From: Blattamonas nauphoetae
Taxonomy: Eukaryota; Preaxostyla; Oxymonadida
NCBI GenBank assembly: GCA_033064195.1
Contig: JARBJD010000557.1
Location: 1-33,718 of the forward strand
Direction of reading: 5' to 3'
Length of the DNA: 33,718 bases
This document shows positions 15,600 to 26,800 of this stretch, piece by piece. The notes beneath the pieces are model-generated. The model saw only the letters and a list, made by a program, of their open reading frames with translations, had not been told where the DNA came from and made no database searches. Numbering within the stretch: position 1 is the first letter of the stretch; every line of letters starts with the position of its first letter. The position numbers and the translations under genes are program-made.

Positions 15600-17850
15600 T
15601 TACTGTTTGATTTAGGTGTGTTACGCTTTCTACTTTCACATTTGTTCTCGTTTCTTTTTCGCCATCACTTTCTCGTTCTCGATCATCGACTTTTTTCTTC
15701 TCCTCTCGTTCAGGTACACTACTTCGTTTTATCTTCTGGAATTTCTTTTCTGACTTATTCTTTACAGGTTTGTTCTCTTATTCAATTCATTCTTTCATAA
15801 AACTCTTTTTTGTACCTTCTCTGATCGAACCGAAAAGTGACCTTCAGATCTGGTCGACCGTCGCGTCTTATCGTTTCGAATGTTGTTTCACTACCGAAAA
15901 TTAACTTGTATGTTCTTCTTTTACTTTCATCTCTTTTTAAATTTCTTTTCTGACCTCTCACCAACTGATCCTCTCGACGTCGATGAACTATCGCGTCTTA
16001 CTTTTCGAAAGTGACTTTCACCGAAGATTTTTTACTTGTTTGTTCTCTTTTTTGTTTAATCTTTTCCTAAGACTCATTCTTGTACCGTCATTTTCACTTC
16101 ACCTTTTGTCTTCTCTTTTTCTCTCTCCACTTCACTCTTGGATTTTCATTGTCACTTCATTCTTACTTTCTCTTCATTGTCTTTCACTTTTTTCAAAACT
16201 TAAAGTTTGACATGAGTTCTAAAATTTTTGATCAACTTTTTGGTGCTCGAAATTTCTCGATCGATCGTCGATTTTGATTCAGAAGGTACGCCGCTTTGTT
16301 TTACTTTCTATTGACCTTGAATTCATGTTCTCCCTCTTTTGAATTTTTCATTTTTACTCTTCTCTTTTGATAAAACTCATTCTCGGACTCAATTTTGCTC
16401 TTTTTCAGTCTTCTTCATTCAGGTACAGCACGGTGTTTTATGCTCTGATTAGTGTGGATCCGACTGGAGATTAACCGGTTTGTTCACTTTTTCACTGAAT
16501 TCTTTGATAAAAACCATTGTTGTACCAGATCGAAACGCGGAAAACAACGACCTTCGAATTGGGTCCATCGTTGCATTTTATCGTTCGCTGAATGTGGCAT
16601 TGCTGAAATGAATCCGGTGTGCTCACGTTTTATTATTCGTTCACTTTTTAAAACCCATAGTTAACTCGATGTCGATGATCCTCACATCTGAGGTACAGTA
16701 TGGTGTTTTAGACTTCGAAAGAATGTGTCACTGAAGGATTGAAACTGGTATCCTCTGTTTCCACATTCATTCTTTCTTAAAATCAATTTGTGTACCAGAT
16801 AAAGTGGACTGAAGAGTGACCATCCAATCGAGTGAAGCATTGCTGTTTATGGTCGCAAAGGATGTCTCACAACTGGAACCAAACTGGTATTCTCTTGTTT
16901 TTTATTTATCTAATTCTAAAATTCAATTATGAACACAATAGAAACAATCCACAGTGCCCGCTCAATATCAATTCTCCAATTATGTTTTAAGATTCACAAG
17001 TATGTTTTTCTAAACTCAGTTCACATGGATTAGACTACATTGGTTTCGTTCGCGCATAAAAATCATTTTGTAACCTTGATCTCGTCGTTTTTTACTCTCC
17101 TCGTTTCTTTCATTCCTCACTTCACTTTATTGTTTGATTACCACTTCATTCACTTTTGTTTGCTCTTTGTTTGTGAAATTTCGATTCACGCGATCATAAA
17201 ACTCATTTCTGAACCAGGATCTCGTTGGTTTTGATCTTCTCGATTCTTTCGTCCCTCACTTCACTTTATCGCTTGATTATCACTTCATTCACTTTTATTT
17301 GCTCTTTTTATGCAAAATTTCGATGAATGCGTTCATAAAACACATTAGTGTACCTCAATTCTCACTTCATCCACTTCACCATTCACTATTGTACTTGCTC
17401 ACTTCATTGTACCTTGTTTCAATCTCTTTTTGTCAAATTCAGCAAAAAAGTCAAAAACAATGAAGACATAATGATGTGCGCGTGAGGTGTGAACGACGGA
17501 AAAAAGGGTTGTGAAATGAGGTAAATGAGAGTGTCTTATGAACGGATAAGTGGTGAAATGGAACAAAGAAGATGAGTGATACAATGTGCTGAAATGAGTT
17601 TTTGTTAAAACAAACATACGGACAAGATATGGGGAAAAAGACGTAAAATCAACTTTATAGAAAAAGTACCGAACAAAAGTGTTAAAAAATTCAGCCACTC
17701 CCTCCTCAGAACGTGAGAAAGGGAGGATGATATGTGAAAACACATACAAAAATGACGGTGACTGAAAGTGAGGTGAAAATGTGGTGAATCAAAGGTGTGT
17801 GCAAAAAAAGAGGACTAATGAAGTGGGAAAACAGGAAATCTCAAAAAAGC
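15600..17850. repeat. Strongly diverged satellite, about 137-bp period, inverted at about 17440
   Basis: A landmark like TAAAACTCATTnTTGTACC recurs near 15795, 16068, 16370, 16505, 16645, 16773, 16915, 17058, 17195 and 17330. Spacings cluster at 128-143 bp, or about twice that. The clearest tandem pair is 17100-17215 against 17237-17352. A second landmark, ACTGGTnTnCTCTTGTTT-like, also recurs. At about 17440 the strand composition flips from T/C-rich to A/G-rich, and 17505-17560 matches the 17320-17360 unit in reverse complement (CGTTCATAA, ACAC, TACCTCA). No gene is supported in this stretch. Confidence 0.65.
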
Positions 17851-18015
17851 GTCGCTAGGACGCGAATGCGAAGAATTTAAAAGATCTAACGCTAAAAATG
17901 AAAATTGGCAAAAAAGTGTCCGAAGGATCGTGACGTGAAAAGGTTCATACCTAAAGTCGCCAGAAGGCGTTCTTATCCAATCTAACACAAAAAGGCGTCA
18001 TAAGAGGACGATTCC
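17840..18015. repeat. Short degenerate repeat, about 66-77 bp period
   Basis: CAAAAAAGCGTCG (17843), CAAAAAAGTGTCC (17909) and CACAAAAAGGCGTC (17986) each start a similar block with GGA/GGACG words. The copies are strongly diverged. Confidence 0.4.
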
Positions 18016-18635
18016 TGAGCGAAAGATGATGGAAGACAGGGTCCATACCGTATCTCGAAAATTTCGACTCGTAAAAATCCTCAATGGGTCGGATCAAACT
18101 TTTTTTCCAAAAAGTGTTTTTTATCGCGAATCTCACCTTTCAAAATCGATTTTGTAATTTTAGAAGATGTTTGAGGTGGATTTGAGACTTAAAGGAGTGG
18201 TTAGTAGCGAAATCTGAAAATCGACTTTTTCGTCACTTTTTCAACCACAGTTCGGTACGTAACTCCACGAATTCTCAACCGATTTTCCTCGGGATTGTTT
18301 TGATCGATGACTCACATCGTCCTCGACATTTTAGAATTTTTTTCGATTTTTTTCGAAGTGGTTCTCAAGTTGGATTCACTTTGTTCGAGTTCAAAAGTGA
18401 AAAATCATCGAAAAAAGTGACAACATTTTTGGAATATGGCAAAAATTTGCTTCAAAATTAACGCTTAAAATGAGATCAAAATATTGAACATATTTCTGGA
18501 ATTTAGGTCAAATATTGGCATCATTGAAATGGCCTAAATTCCTTTTAATACAAGATTTAGAAATGGTCAATCGGAATTGACTTTTCGTTTCTGATTTCAA
18601 CGACTATTTCAATCTGGTTCCCAAATCGTCTACTA
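18016..18635. other. Spacer, no gene seen
   Basis: AT-rich, with many TTTTTCGA/AAAATCG words. No frame with protein-like composition and no clear repeat. Confidence 0.6.
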
Positions 18636-18639
18636 TACT

Positions 18640-18712
18640 ACTTACCGAACCTTGCCATACATACCGAACCTGGGCCATACAAACCGAACTTTACCATACA
18701 TACCGAACCCAT
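18640..18712 (+). repeat. About 20-bp tandem repeat, 3.5 copies
   Basis: TACCGAACCTTGCCATACAT-like units follow head to tail with small changes: ACCGAACCTGGGCCATACAA, ACCGAACTTTACCATACAT, ACCGAACCCATGCC. Confidence 0.75.
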
Positions 18713-19032
18713 GCCGGAATTAATGACAATAGTGTCTATTTAAGTCAACAATCACGGGCATTGTTGTTGTGGTCTAGATCGAGGATCGCGACCAGGAATG
18801 ATTTTATCAAACAATTGAGTGGTCAGTTGATGAGAAAATGGAAAATGAAACAGAATGTAAATGACATTTTTGCTGAAAATTGTGGAATTCAGAGTTTGAT
18901 GGAAAGTGGAACGAACAACGATGTGTGAATCCCGTGTGAGTCTCTGGCATGATTTATGGAGTTGAATGAGTCGAGAATACAGTGTTGAGACACAACCTAC
19001 AGGGTCCCTACAACCTACAGTCTCCCGATAAC
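18713..19032. other. Spacer downstream of helical-repeat gene, with a CCTACAG microrepeat
   Basis: No supported gene. Between 18997 and 19037 the word AACCTACAG recurs three times, 20-23 bp apart, and runs into the 3' end of the next gene. Confidence 0.5.
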
Positions 19033-19966
19033 CTACAGAGTACACACATGCCGACATCTGAGACAAATATTCCATTGTGGCAACATTGTTCCAACTTTCC
19101 AGTCCCGTCCTTTCTGAGAATTAACAACAAATTCGAGAAAAACCACAGTCGATCCATCATCATCGACAAATGTCATTGCGCTTGGGATGGTGAGTAAGAC
19201 AGGCAGTGTGAGAACGAAATTCATTGTGGGTTCATGAGAGGGGCATATTTTGAGAAGTGTAACAAGGAGATGCATGAATTGAGTGGAGTGTCTGCCATCC
19301 AAAAGCGAGTAACGGATCGAACACAGATGCTGAAGATAACCTTCTGACGGTCTCAGAACTTGATTGAGGAATGTTTCATGAACTGTTTGTTGTTCATCAG
19401 AAGGAGATATTCCGAGTTGTGGGGGAATACCCCGAGTTGAGAGCCAGATCAAAGGATTGATGATGGAGATGAGATGTGAGGGGAAATCTGCAACATTATC
19501 AAACGAGGGAGTGAGGGGGTGGAGACGGGAGACGAGTTGCGTGATGAGGTCTTCCTTGGCAAGCCTGAGACGTGTGTTCTGTGACGAGTACTTAATGATG
19601 CTCCAAACAAGCCCCAATGAGGCTCTCACGATCCGCTGATTTGGCAGTGAAATCAATCTGATCACTGATTCAAGAAAATCACTTGATGATTCAATTTGGG
19701 AAGAGGGTACGATGCCAAAGACGAACGAATCAACATCCTTCTCAGAGCGGAGGCTGATCTGTTCGAGAAATGACGCTGCTTTATCTTCCAGAGAAGGCCA
19801 GAATTTTGGTTTATCTTTCATCGTGAGAAGCAGTGAACGGTAGATCGCTCTTTGATGAGAAGCCAAAATAATATATCTTCCATCCCAATACTGGAAAACT
19901 AAAGACAATACGATCATAAAAAAGAAACACACGAAACGGGGAAGGTTCTTTCACACTCATCGTCAT
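19033..19966 (-). CDS. Helical-repeat protein of a lineage-specific family, two exons proposed
   Basis: About 297 residues. Alpha-helical, HEAT/armadillo-like text: FLESVIRLISLPNQRIVRASLGLVWSIIKYSS, LRLAKEDLITQLVSRLHPL, HETFLNQVLRPSEGYLQHLC and HLLVTLLKICPSHEPTMNFVL, each cut here across its own stretch. The same landmarks appear in the decayed copies at 30-33 kb, so this is a dispersed family, which I recall as abundant in Blattamonas. Its function is unknown. I propose exon 1 at 19931-19966 (MTMSVKEPSPFR), a 40-bp intron at 19891-19930 (gtgttt to ttccag), and exon 2 at 19033-19890. This gives SPFRYWDG, the usual start context of the family. The alternative is a single frame from 19932 starting MCFFFMIV, which looks like intron read through. 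The C-terminus departs from the family near residue 275 and looks shortened beside the repeat-rich spacer. Confidence 0.65.
19891..19930 (-). other. Candidate 40-bp intron
   Basis: On the minus strand it starts GTGTTTC and ends TTTTCCAG in phase 0. Removing it joins two stretches that resemble the start of the helical-repeat family. It is very short, so it needs transcript support. Confidence 0.4.
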
Positions 19967-20839
19967 TGACTCGACCGTTCAATCTCCAAAGGTGGTCTTG
20001 ATCGTCCCATCACTTTGTGATGAATGTTGACAAATCGTCGCACTGGGTTGTTCTAGATTCTTCTCCGTTCTTGAAGTGGAAACTGGGAACTCTAGTCAGT
20101 GCTGTTTTCATTTATCAAGTGAGAAACCCGACATTCTCCGTTTTGCAGTTCAGGTGTGACAAAAATAGAGAGATGAGACATAAAATGAAATGCCAAAACA
20201 CTTACGGTGACATGATACAGACATAGAGAATGAAATGTGTTTGATGCCCAGTGAATATTAACGACAAACAGGCACGAATGTCTGGAGTCGAGAACGTCGA
20301 AAAAGGGCGAGATTTTAGACAGAAGTCAAAGAGATGAATGTGCGTGACAGATAAGTGTGAGAAAACAACAAAAAGATAAAAAATGAATCCTCAAACGCGA
20401 AAGGATCAGATTAGAAAGGAAGACAGCGTGAAACAAGTTAGAGAGGCAATGAAGCAACGAAAAGAATGAAGAAGAGACACACGAAATTGCGTGAGCAAGC
20501 CATCAGAAAGAACGAAATGAAGACTGAAGTTGATGAAAAGAGAATCAGGATGCGGTGCGTATGTGCGAGAGTCGCCGCTGTAACTCGCTGTCTCGAAGTG
20601 AGTATCTCTGCATTAATAGAACGGCAAGCTGAACAGTATGTGAGGCATCTCAGCCGTGAAAGAAGAGAGAGAAGCTTGACCGATACATACAAAGCGACTA
20701 TCTCAGTCGGAAATGAAGATGCGGGAGAGAAGTGTCTCTTTCAAAAAAGAAAAGTTGTCATGTGAAGTTGTGTCTCTCGGTTCATGTTTGAAGTGTTGAT
20801 CGGTTCCGTCTCAAATGATTAGTGAGTGAAGAGGAATCG
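19967..20839. other. Intergenic region, no gene seen
   Basis: It lies between the upstream side of the helical-repeat gene and the 3' end of the beta-helix receptor. The purine-rich plus strand yields short frames of low complexity (at most 99 codons) that I do not support. Confidence 0.6.
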
Positions 20840-23800
20840 TTATCTTGTCAAAGCATCCTGAGCAACGCAACTTGTGAATTTCACCAGCTCTGTTTCGAGC
20901 TCGTCCAAGCTTAATCTGTCGTATGGATTGAAATTCATGCACCTCTCGATGAGCTGTTTCTTGGAGTCTGTAAGTGTCTCCATTTTGGGATGCTGCCCCG
21001 CTCCAATGTTTCTCGCAGCGTTGATCGCATCAACTTCTTTGAAAGGATCGATGACAGTTTGACCGTCTTCTTTGTTAGCAATTTCCGGTGCTTCCCATCG
21101 TTGGTCTTCTGGTGACGTTTCTTGCATCGTCTTTGGGGCTGATTGCGAGGCATGGACTGGATTTGTCTCGTCATTCAGTCGGAGGCACATTTGGTTGTCT
21201 TTGTCGAACAAGATCCAGTGAGAGTTGAGTCGTGTGAGTGTTTCAGCGGTTGTGTGATGTTTCTGGATGTGTTTCAACGCTTTGACGACACTCAGTGCGA
21301 TCTGCTCTTTCGAGATGGGTTGTGGATTGTCGCAATGGATTCTGTTGAACAATGATTCGTTCTTCTTCACCATCACAACTTCCCCACCCTCGTCGCATCT
21401 CACTGCCTTCACGAGCTCATCGAGCCCAATCTGCTGAGTCTGTGGTTGGAAGTCCTTCCAACTCTTCTTTTCAGAAGCAGGATGCTCAAAGATAAAAGCT
21501 GTTGTGCCGTTTTGGTTGATCGATTGAATGACAGATGACGCTAAGTTCTGCGCAACTTTGGGAGCATCGTCATCAACTTCGACTTTGTCAGTCACATCCG
21601 GTTCTTGGGTGGAGAGGAGCGGCTCCTGAGCCGTGTTTTTCTTCCTCATTCTGTGGAGGAGAACAATCAGGACGATCACGATGAACACGAGCAAGAGAAC
21701 AGCGATAACGATGACTGGGATCAACCATGGCAGTGCTTTTGCGAACTCCGACTTATTCGAGCTTCCGCTTCCGCTGATCGTGAAGAATTCTTGAGTTGTG
21801 ATGTTGTCAGCGTAGAGGAGACGGGCACGCCATTCGACTGTTGTGGAAAGGTTGGTCAGAGAGGAGTGTGAAATAGAGAGAGACATGTTTGTGTCAGTGA
21901 TTGACGTTGTGGTTGAGGTGTTGAGTTCAATTGTGATGGTATTGTCTTCTTTGCTCATTTTGTTGTCAAACTCGTAGATTTCGAGGAACAGTCCACACGG
22001 GACCATTCGCTCTCCAACGACAACAACCGAGAATGATTTTCCTTTCTTGTCGTAAGTGCTGTTGCAGCTGGCTGCGAGAAGTGTTGGGACGAAGAGGGTA
22101 GCTGTGATTGTGTTGGAGCGATGTTTGACAACACAATCTTTGTTCGTCAGGAACCACAGTGAGTTTAGGTCTTCATTTCCAACAATATTGATCGTGGAGA
22201 TGCCAGAACATCTCAGGTTTCGCTCTGCAGACGGGAAGTCCACGCTGGTTAGCACGTTGTCTGCGAAGATGTCGCCCATCAGAGAGATATTGCTTTCCAC
22301 AACATTCAAGGCACCTTGGCTGAGTGTCGCGAAGGAAGTTGTGTCGATGTCGATTGAACAATTTGAGATGCCGATGAGACCGGATTCCCAATGACAGAAG
22401 TCTTCGTCGTTTGACGAGAGCACACCAGTGAACTTGGATGTCTTGATCACAGCATTGGCACTGGCTGGGCAGTCAGAGATGGAGATGAGTTCAGTGCCTT
22501 GTGCTTGGAGAACGGTGAGTGAGGTGATGGAGAGAGCAGGGCATTGTGAGAGGACGATCAACGGTTTCGAGAAGGATGGTTTTGAAATGGTGGTTGTTTG
22601 GACGGTGAATGAGGTGTCAGTGAGTGAGATGAGGGTGAAATGCGTTTGTGATGATCCAACAATAACCGCCACGGAGGTCAGTGTCATCGCTCCTGATTTG
22701 AAATCAAAAACGGTGTGTGTCTCCGTGTTTTGAACAGACGACGCATCAACGGTGAGTGAGGTGATGGTTAATGTTCCGCCTGGTTTGGAAGCGGCGTTTG
22801 TGATGGAAGCTGTTCTAATCAGTTTCAGAACATCACTACTTGACTTTCCAGAGATTGTGTGAGCGTCTCCATTCAAGTTGAGAGGAGAGACCAGTTCCAC
22901 AGTGCTGATAACCAACACAGTTTTGACATGAGTTGTTCTGATTGCTCCGTCGACAGTGAGGCAGGGCAATTTCTCGTGTCCACAGAGAGGATGGTCTTCA
23001 CTTGTCAGGGTTTTGGAGATGGCGACGCAGGAACTGTTGCTTCGATGAAACAGATAGATGAGAGAATACGGATTGAATGAGACTGTTTCGTTCCATGCTG
23101 CAGAAGGTTCAACTGCACTGACAGCTGACCTGGGTGATGTTTCGTTGAAGATGGGTTTCCAGAGTCCTTCGTCAACAAGAGAAGATGTGAAGGGCGACGT
23201 CGTTGATGGAAATGCGTCAAAAACAATCCAGGCTTCTCTTCCTTCAACTGTGCATCTGGAAAACGATGAAGTATCGATTTGGAACGCATCTGAGGTTGTG
23301 GCAGAGGAGGTGATCACCGAACCGATTCTGTTGGGTGATGAGCAGGTGACATCGCTGAAAGAACATGCTGTGATGGTTGTCGTTCCTTTCGTTGACACAA
23401 CTGAGTCTGAGAGTGTCTTCCCACTCCCATCAAACGAAATCTCAATCAGCAAGAGTCTTCCTGCTGAATGAGTCACGCTGATAACGGGATTGCTCTGTGT
23501 CGTGAATGCTGCAAGCGTGAATGTCTTGAGCTCGGCTGTTCCAGACGACAACGTCAAAAGTGAGACATCGGAACTGGGTTGGAGAACAACAGCGGTGGTC
23601 TGTCCTCGAATCACCACATTCTTTTCTCCAACTACCAGTGTATCTTCTGAAAATGTTCCTGTTTCCATTTGAATCACTCGGCGAACAAATGTGCTTCCAG
23701 ATTTCTGAGTGCAGTGGCTGAGACTCATTGTTACAGTCTTGCACATGATCGAGTTCAGATAGCAGTCAGAATCATCGTTTCCAAGCTCCCCGTGAGTTTT

Positions 23801-26800
23801 CAAGATCGAGAAGGGAACAAGAGTGTTATATTCGTTCGAACCAATCTGGAAATGATTGATAGTGCTGTCGGAGTACGTTTCAACAAAGACCGAAGGGAAA
23901 TTGAGCACGGATTCCCAACTCGCATCCGCTTCAATGTCATGCGGACCAGTCTCAGCATTCAAATTCTCATTCAGACTGAAGAAACAGTGGTGAATGGAAA
24001 CTGTGGGAGAGGCCGACGACGATGGCGAGGACAGAAACGAAATCATTCCATGTGATGACGATTTACAGTGGCCAATTGACAGGAACGACAGATCCACTGT
24101 TCCACTGAAGCCCACATTGTTCACTTCAACCACACTCGAACTCCCCATGTCAACATACTCAATCACTTTCGGTTCTCCACTCGTTCCAGCAATCTTCAGC
24201 GTTCCTCCTGAAACCTTGAAAAGCGATTTCGTCTGCGAGATCAAAGATCCAGATGTTCCTGAAAACGACAGAGAACACGAAGTGCCAAGCTCAAGCGTTC
24301 CTCCAGACACAACGAATGCATTGGATGACGTCGTCACTTTCACTTCCAATTCCACTTCTTCAAATGAAAGTGTTCCCAACGAGATTGTGAAAGTTGTCGA
24401 TGAAGTGAATGTCAACACGGGATTCGTGTGAGAAGCCGATGTTTGAGTCGATGATGATGATTTCTTGATCGAAATCTCTTTTCCTGATGAAACAGAAAAG
24501 CCAGCTCCAACTGTCACAGAATTCGTTAATATGAGTGACAGAGGATTCGGATTTCCACTGATTCGACTAAATCCCGTCTCAATTGTTTGACATCCAACTC
24601 CAAAATGGCCACAATGTGGAATATCTTTCCCAGACAACGAATCAATGGTTGCTGTCGATCCAATCGGAACGAGATAAACAAGAAGTGTCGAGTCAACAGA
24701 ATGTTCCTCATCGTTCCCCCAATACAGAGTTGGTGACGTCGATCCACTCACTGATGGGAATTTCGCGGTCGTGATCAGATTCTCGAAGTCCTTTCCAGAA
24801 ACATACACATTATCTCCTTTCGTCGCACTGTTCCTATCTCCTCCCGTTCCAAACTCGCATCCCGAAACATCGAATCCTCCCCCACTCCCCAATCCCGTCG
24901 CGTCAATGAAGATCCCTCCTCCAAATCCTTCTGTGATCCACTTCTTGAACGACGAGCTCGCAATCGTCAGCGTGTTGGTTGTGATCGTCGCGGAGATCGC
25001 TCCTCCATTCGTCGTGCTTGATCGTCCTGTGAACGTGCACGAAGTGACGGACAGTGATCCCGTCGTGATCGAGAACAACGATGTCCCTTGTGTCGTCCTT
25101 GAAAAAATCAAAGATTTCAGAGTGAGTGAATACGAGCCAGGAGAGACAGAGCCAGATGTGATCATCGCATTCTTTGGATTGCTCTCACTTGACTCCCAGA
25201 TCATATCCTTGTCGAAACTCGGAGGGGCAGTGGTGACGTCGGTGTGGATGAACACACCAGCCTTCTCTCCAGTGGCTGAATCCTTCGCGTTGGCGTGTCC
25301 CACAGTGAAATCCTGGCAAGGCAGATACCAATCTCCACAGCGAGCAGGGTCGTTGTATTGATTGGAATTGACAGCCAAGCTTCCACCGACATAAGGATGG
25401 ATGAGATAGAGAATGGATGTTGTGGTTGTGTAGTCTGTGCGGTACGCCCATTTCTTGAGCTCGTCTTCAGTGAAAGAGATCCCATTCGCTGGTGTCATGA
25501 TGAGAGGATCTTGAATTGTGTTGGGATTGATGAAGCTTACGTCTGAACGATCCAACAGATCGAAAAAGAGATTGCTTCCATAGTCTCCATCCACAACAGT
25601 ATTCATCTCTTCTGGCATAATTCCATATTCCACGCTGTCGATGAGGAACGTTGCTTCGGATCCATCTTTGAGCTTCAGGAAAATGCCTCCTCCGAACTTG
25701 ACTCCAATGCACGACTTGATGAAGCAGCGAGAGATCATGAAGTGTCCCTGTGACATTGTGAAGTGAACTCCACCTCCATAACCAGCAGACACACACGAAA
25801 TGAACTGCGAGTCGGAGAGAGTGACATCCTGGGCTTGGTTGACAGTCAAGCCTCCTCCATGCCCTCCGGATTCACATGAGATGAATTGTGAGTCACTGAT
25901 CGTGATATCCTGTCCGTTTGATACAGCTATTCCTCCTCCATCCAAAGTTGACGTGCATTGTTTGATTAGATTGTTCGTCAGGATTTGTGTTGCGGGATAG
26001 TTTTCGATCCAGATCGCTCCACCGTGCTCTTGTGTTGTGTTGCATTCCGTAAAGTTGTTTCCTGACACTGTGATGCAGATCATCTCTCCCGACAGATATT
26101 CTTCGAAGACCCCTCCACCCCACTTTGCTTCACACGACACAAAACGCGAATTCTTGATTTCGATTATGGGAACGTTGTATGTACATGTCCCTCCGCCAAG
26201 TCGCTCAGCCACGCAAGTGTCGAAATCACAATCATCGACAGTGAGGGAGGGCGTGTCATCTGCATAAATCGCTCCACCACGTAGCCCAGCATAACAATTT
26301 GTGAACTTGCATTTGGTGATCGTGTTGGTTCCAGCGACTCTGTATGCGAAAACAGCGCCTCCGAAACAATTGTTGAGACTGTCATCCTCCACTCGGCAAT
26401 CCGTGAAGTCACAGGAGGTCATTTCCAGCTGGTTGATCTCGTCGACGAACAATCCTCCTCCTTCCTTTGCCGCTTCACATCCCACGAAGGTTACCTTGTT
26501 CAGATACACTTTTCCTGAGACAGTGGTCACCCGAATTCCACCACCTCTCGCATCGGCAGGATTAGGACTGCTCGTATTCGACTTTGCCAGACATCGCGTG
26601 AAGAAAGAGTTTGTGACAGACAAACATCCTCCTGTTTCGAACGACAATCCACCACCAAACCCATCCTTCGCCACACAATCCTGGAACGTCGACCCTATCA
26701 CATCGACAATCGTGATTTTTCTGAAATAAGACCCGCCTCCGTATTTATACCTCCCTTTGGCAGAGCAGGAGACGAACTGGCAGGTGTCGAGGACGATTTG

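Noticed and set aside
17399-17749. 116-codon minus-strand frame rich in Phe and His
   Set aside because: Low-complexity T/C-rich satellite in inverted orientation, with no protein-like pattern.
18752-19075. 107-codon minus-strand frame MEYLSQMSACVYSVG
   Set aside because: It overlaps the end of the helical-repeat gene in another frame, crosses the CCTACAG microrepeat and has no family match.
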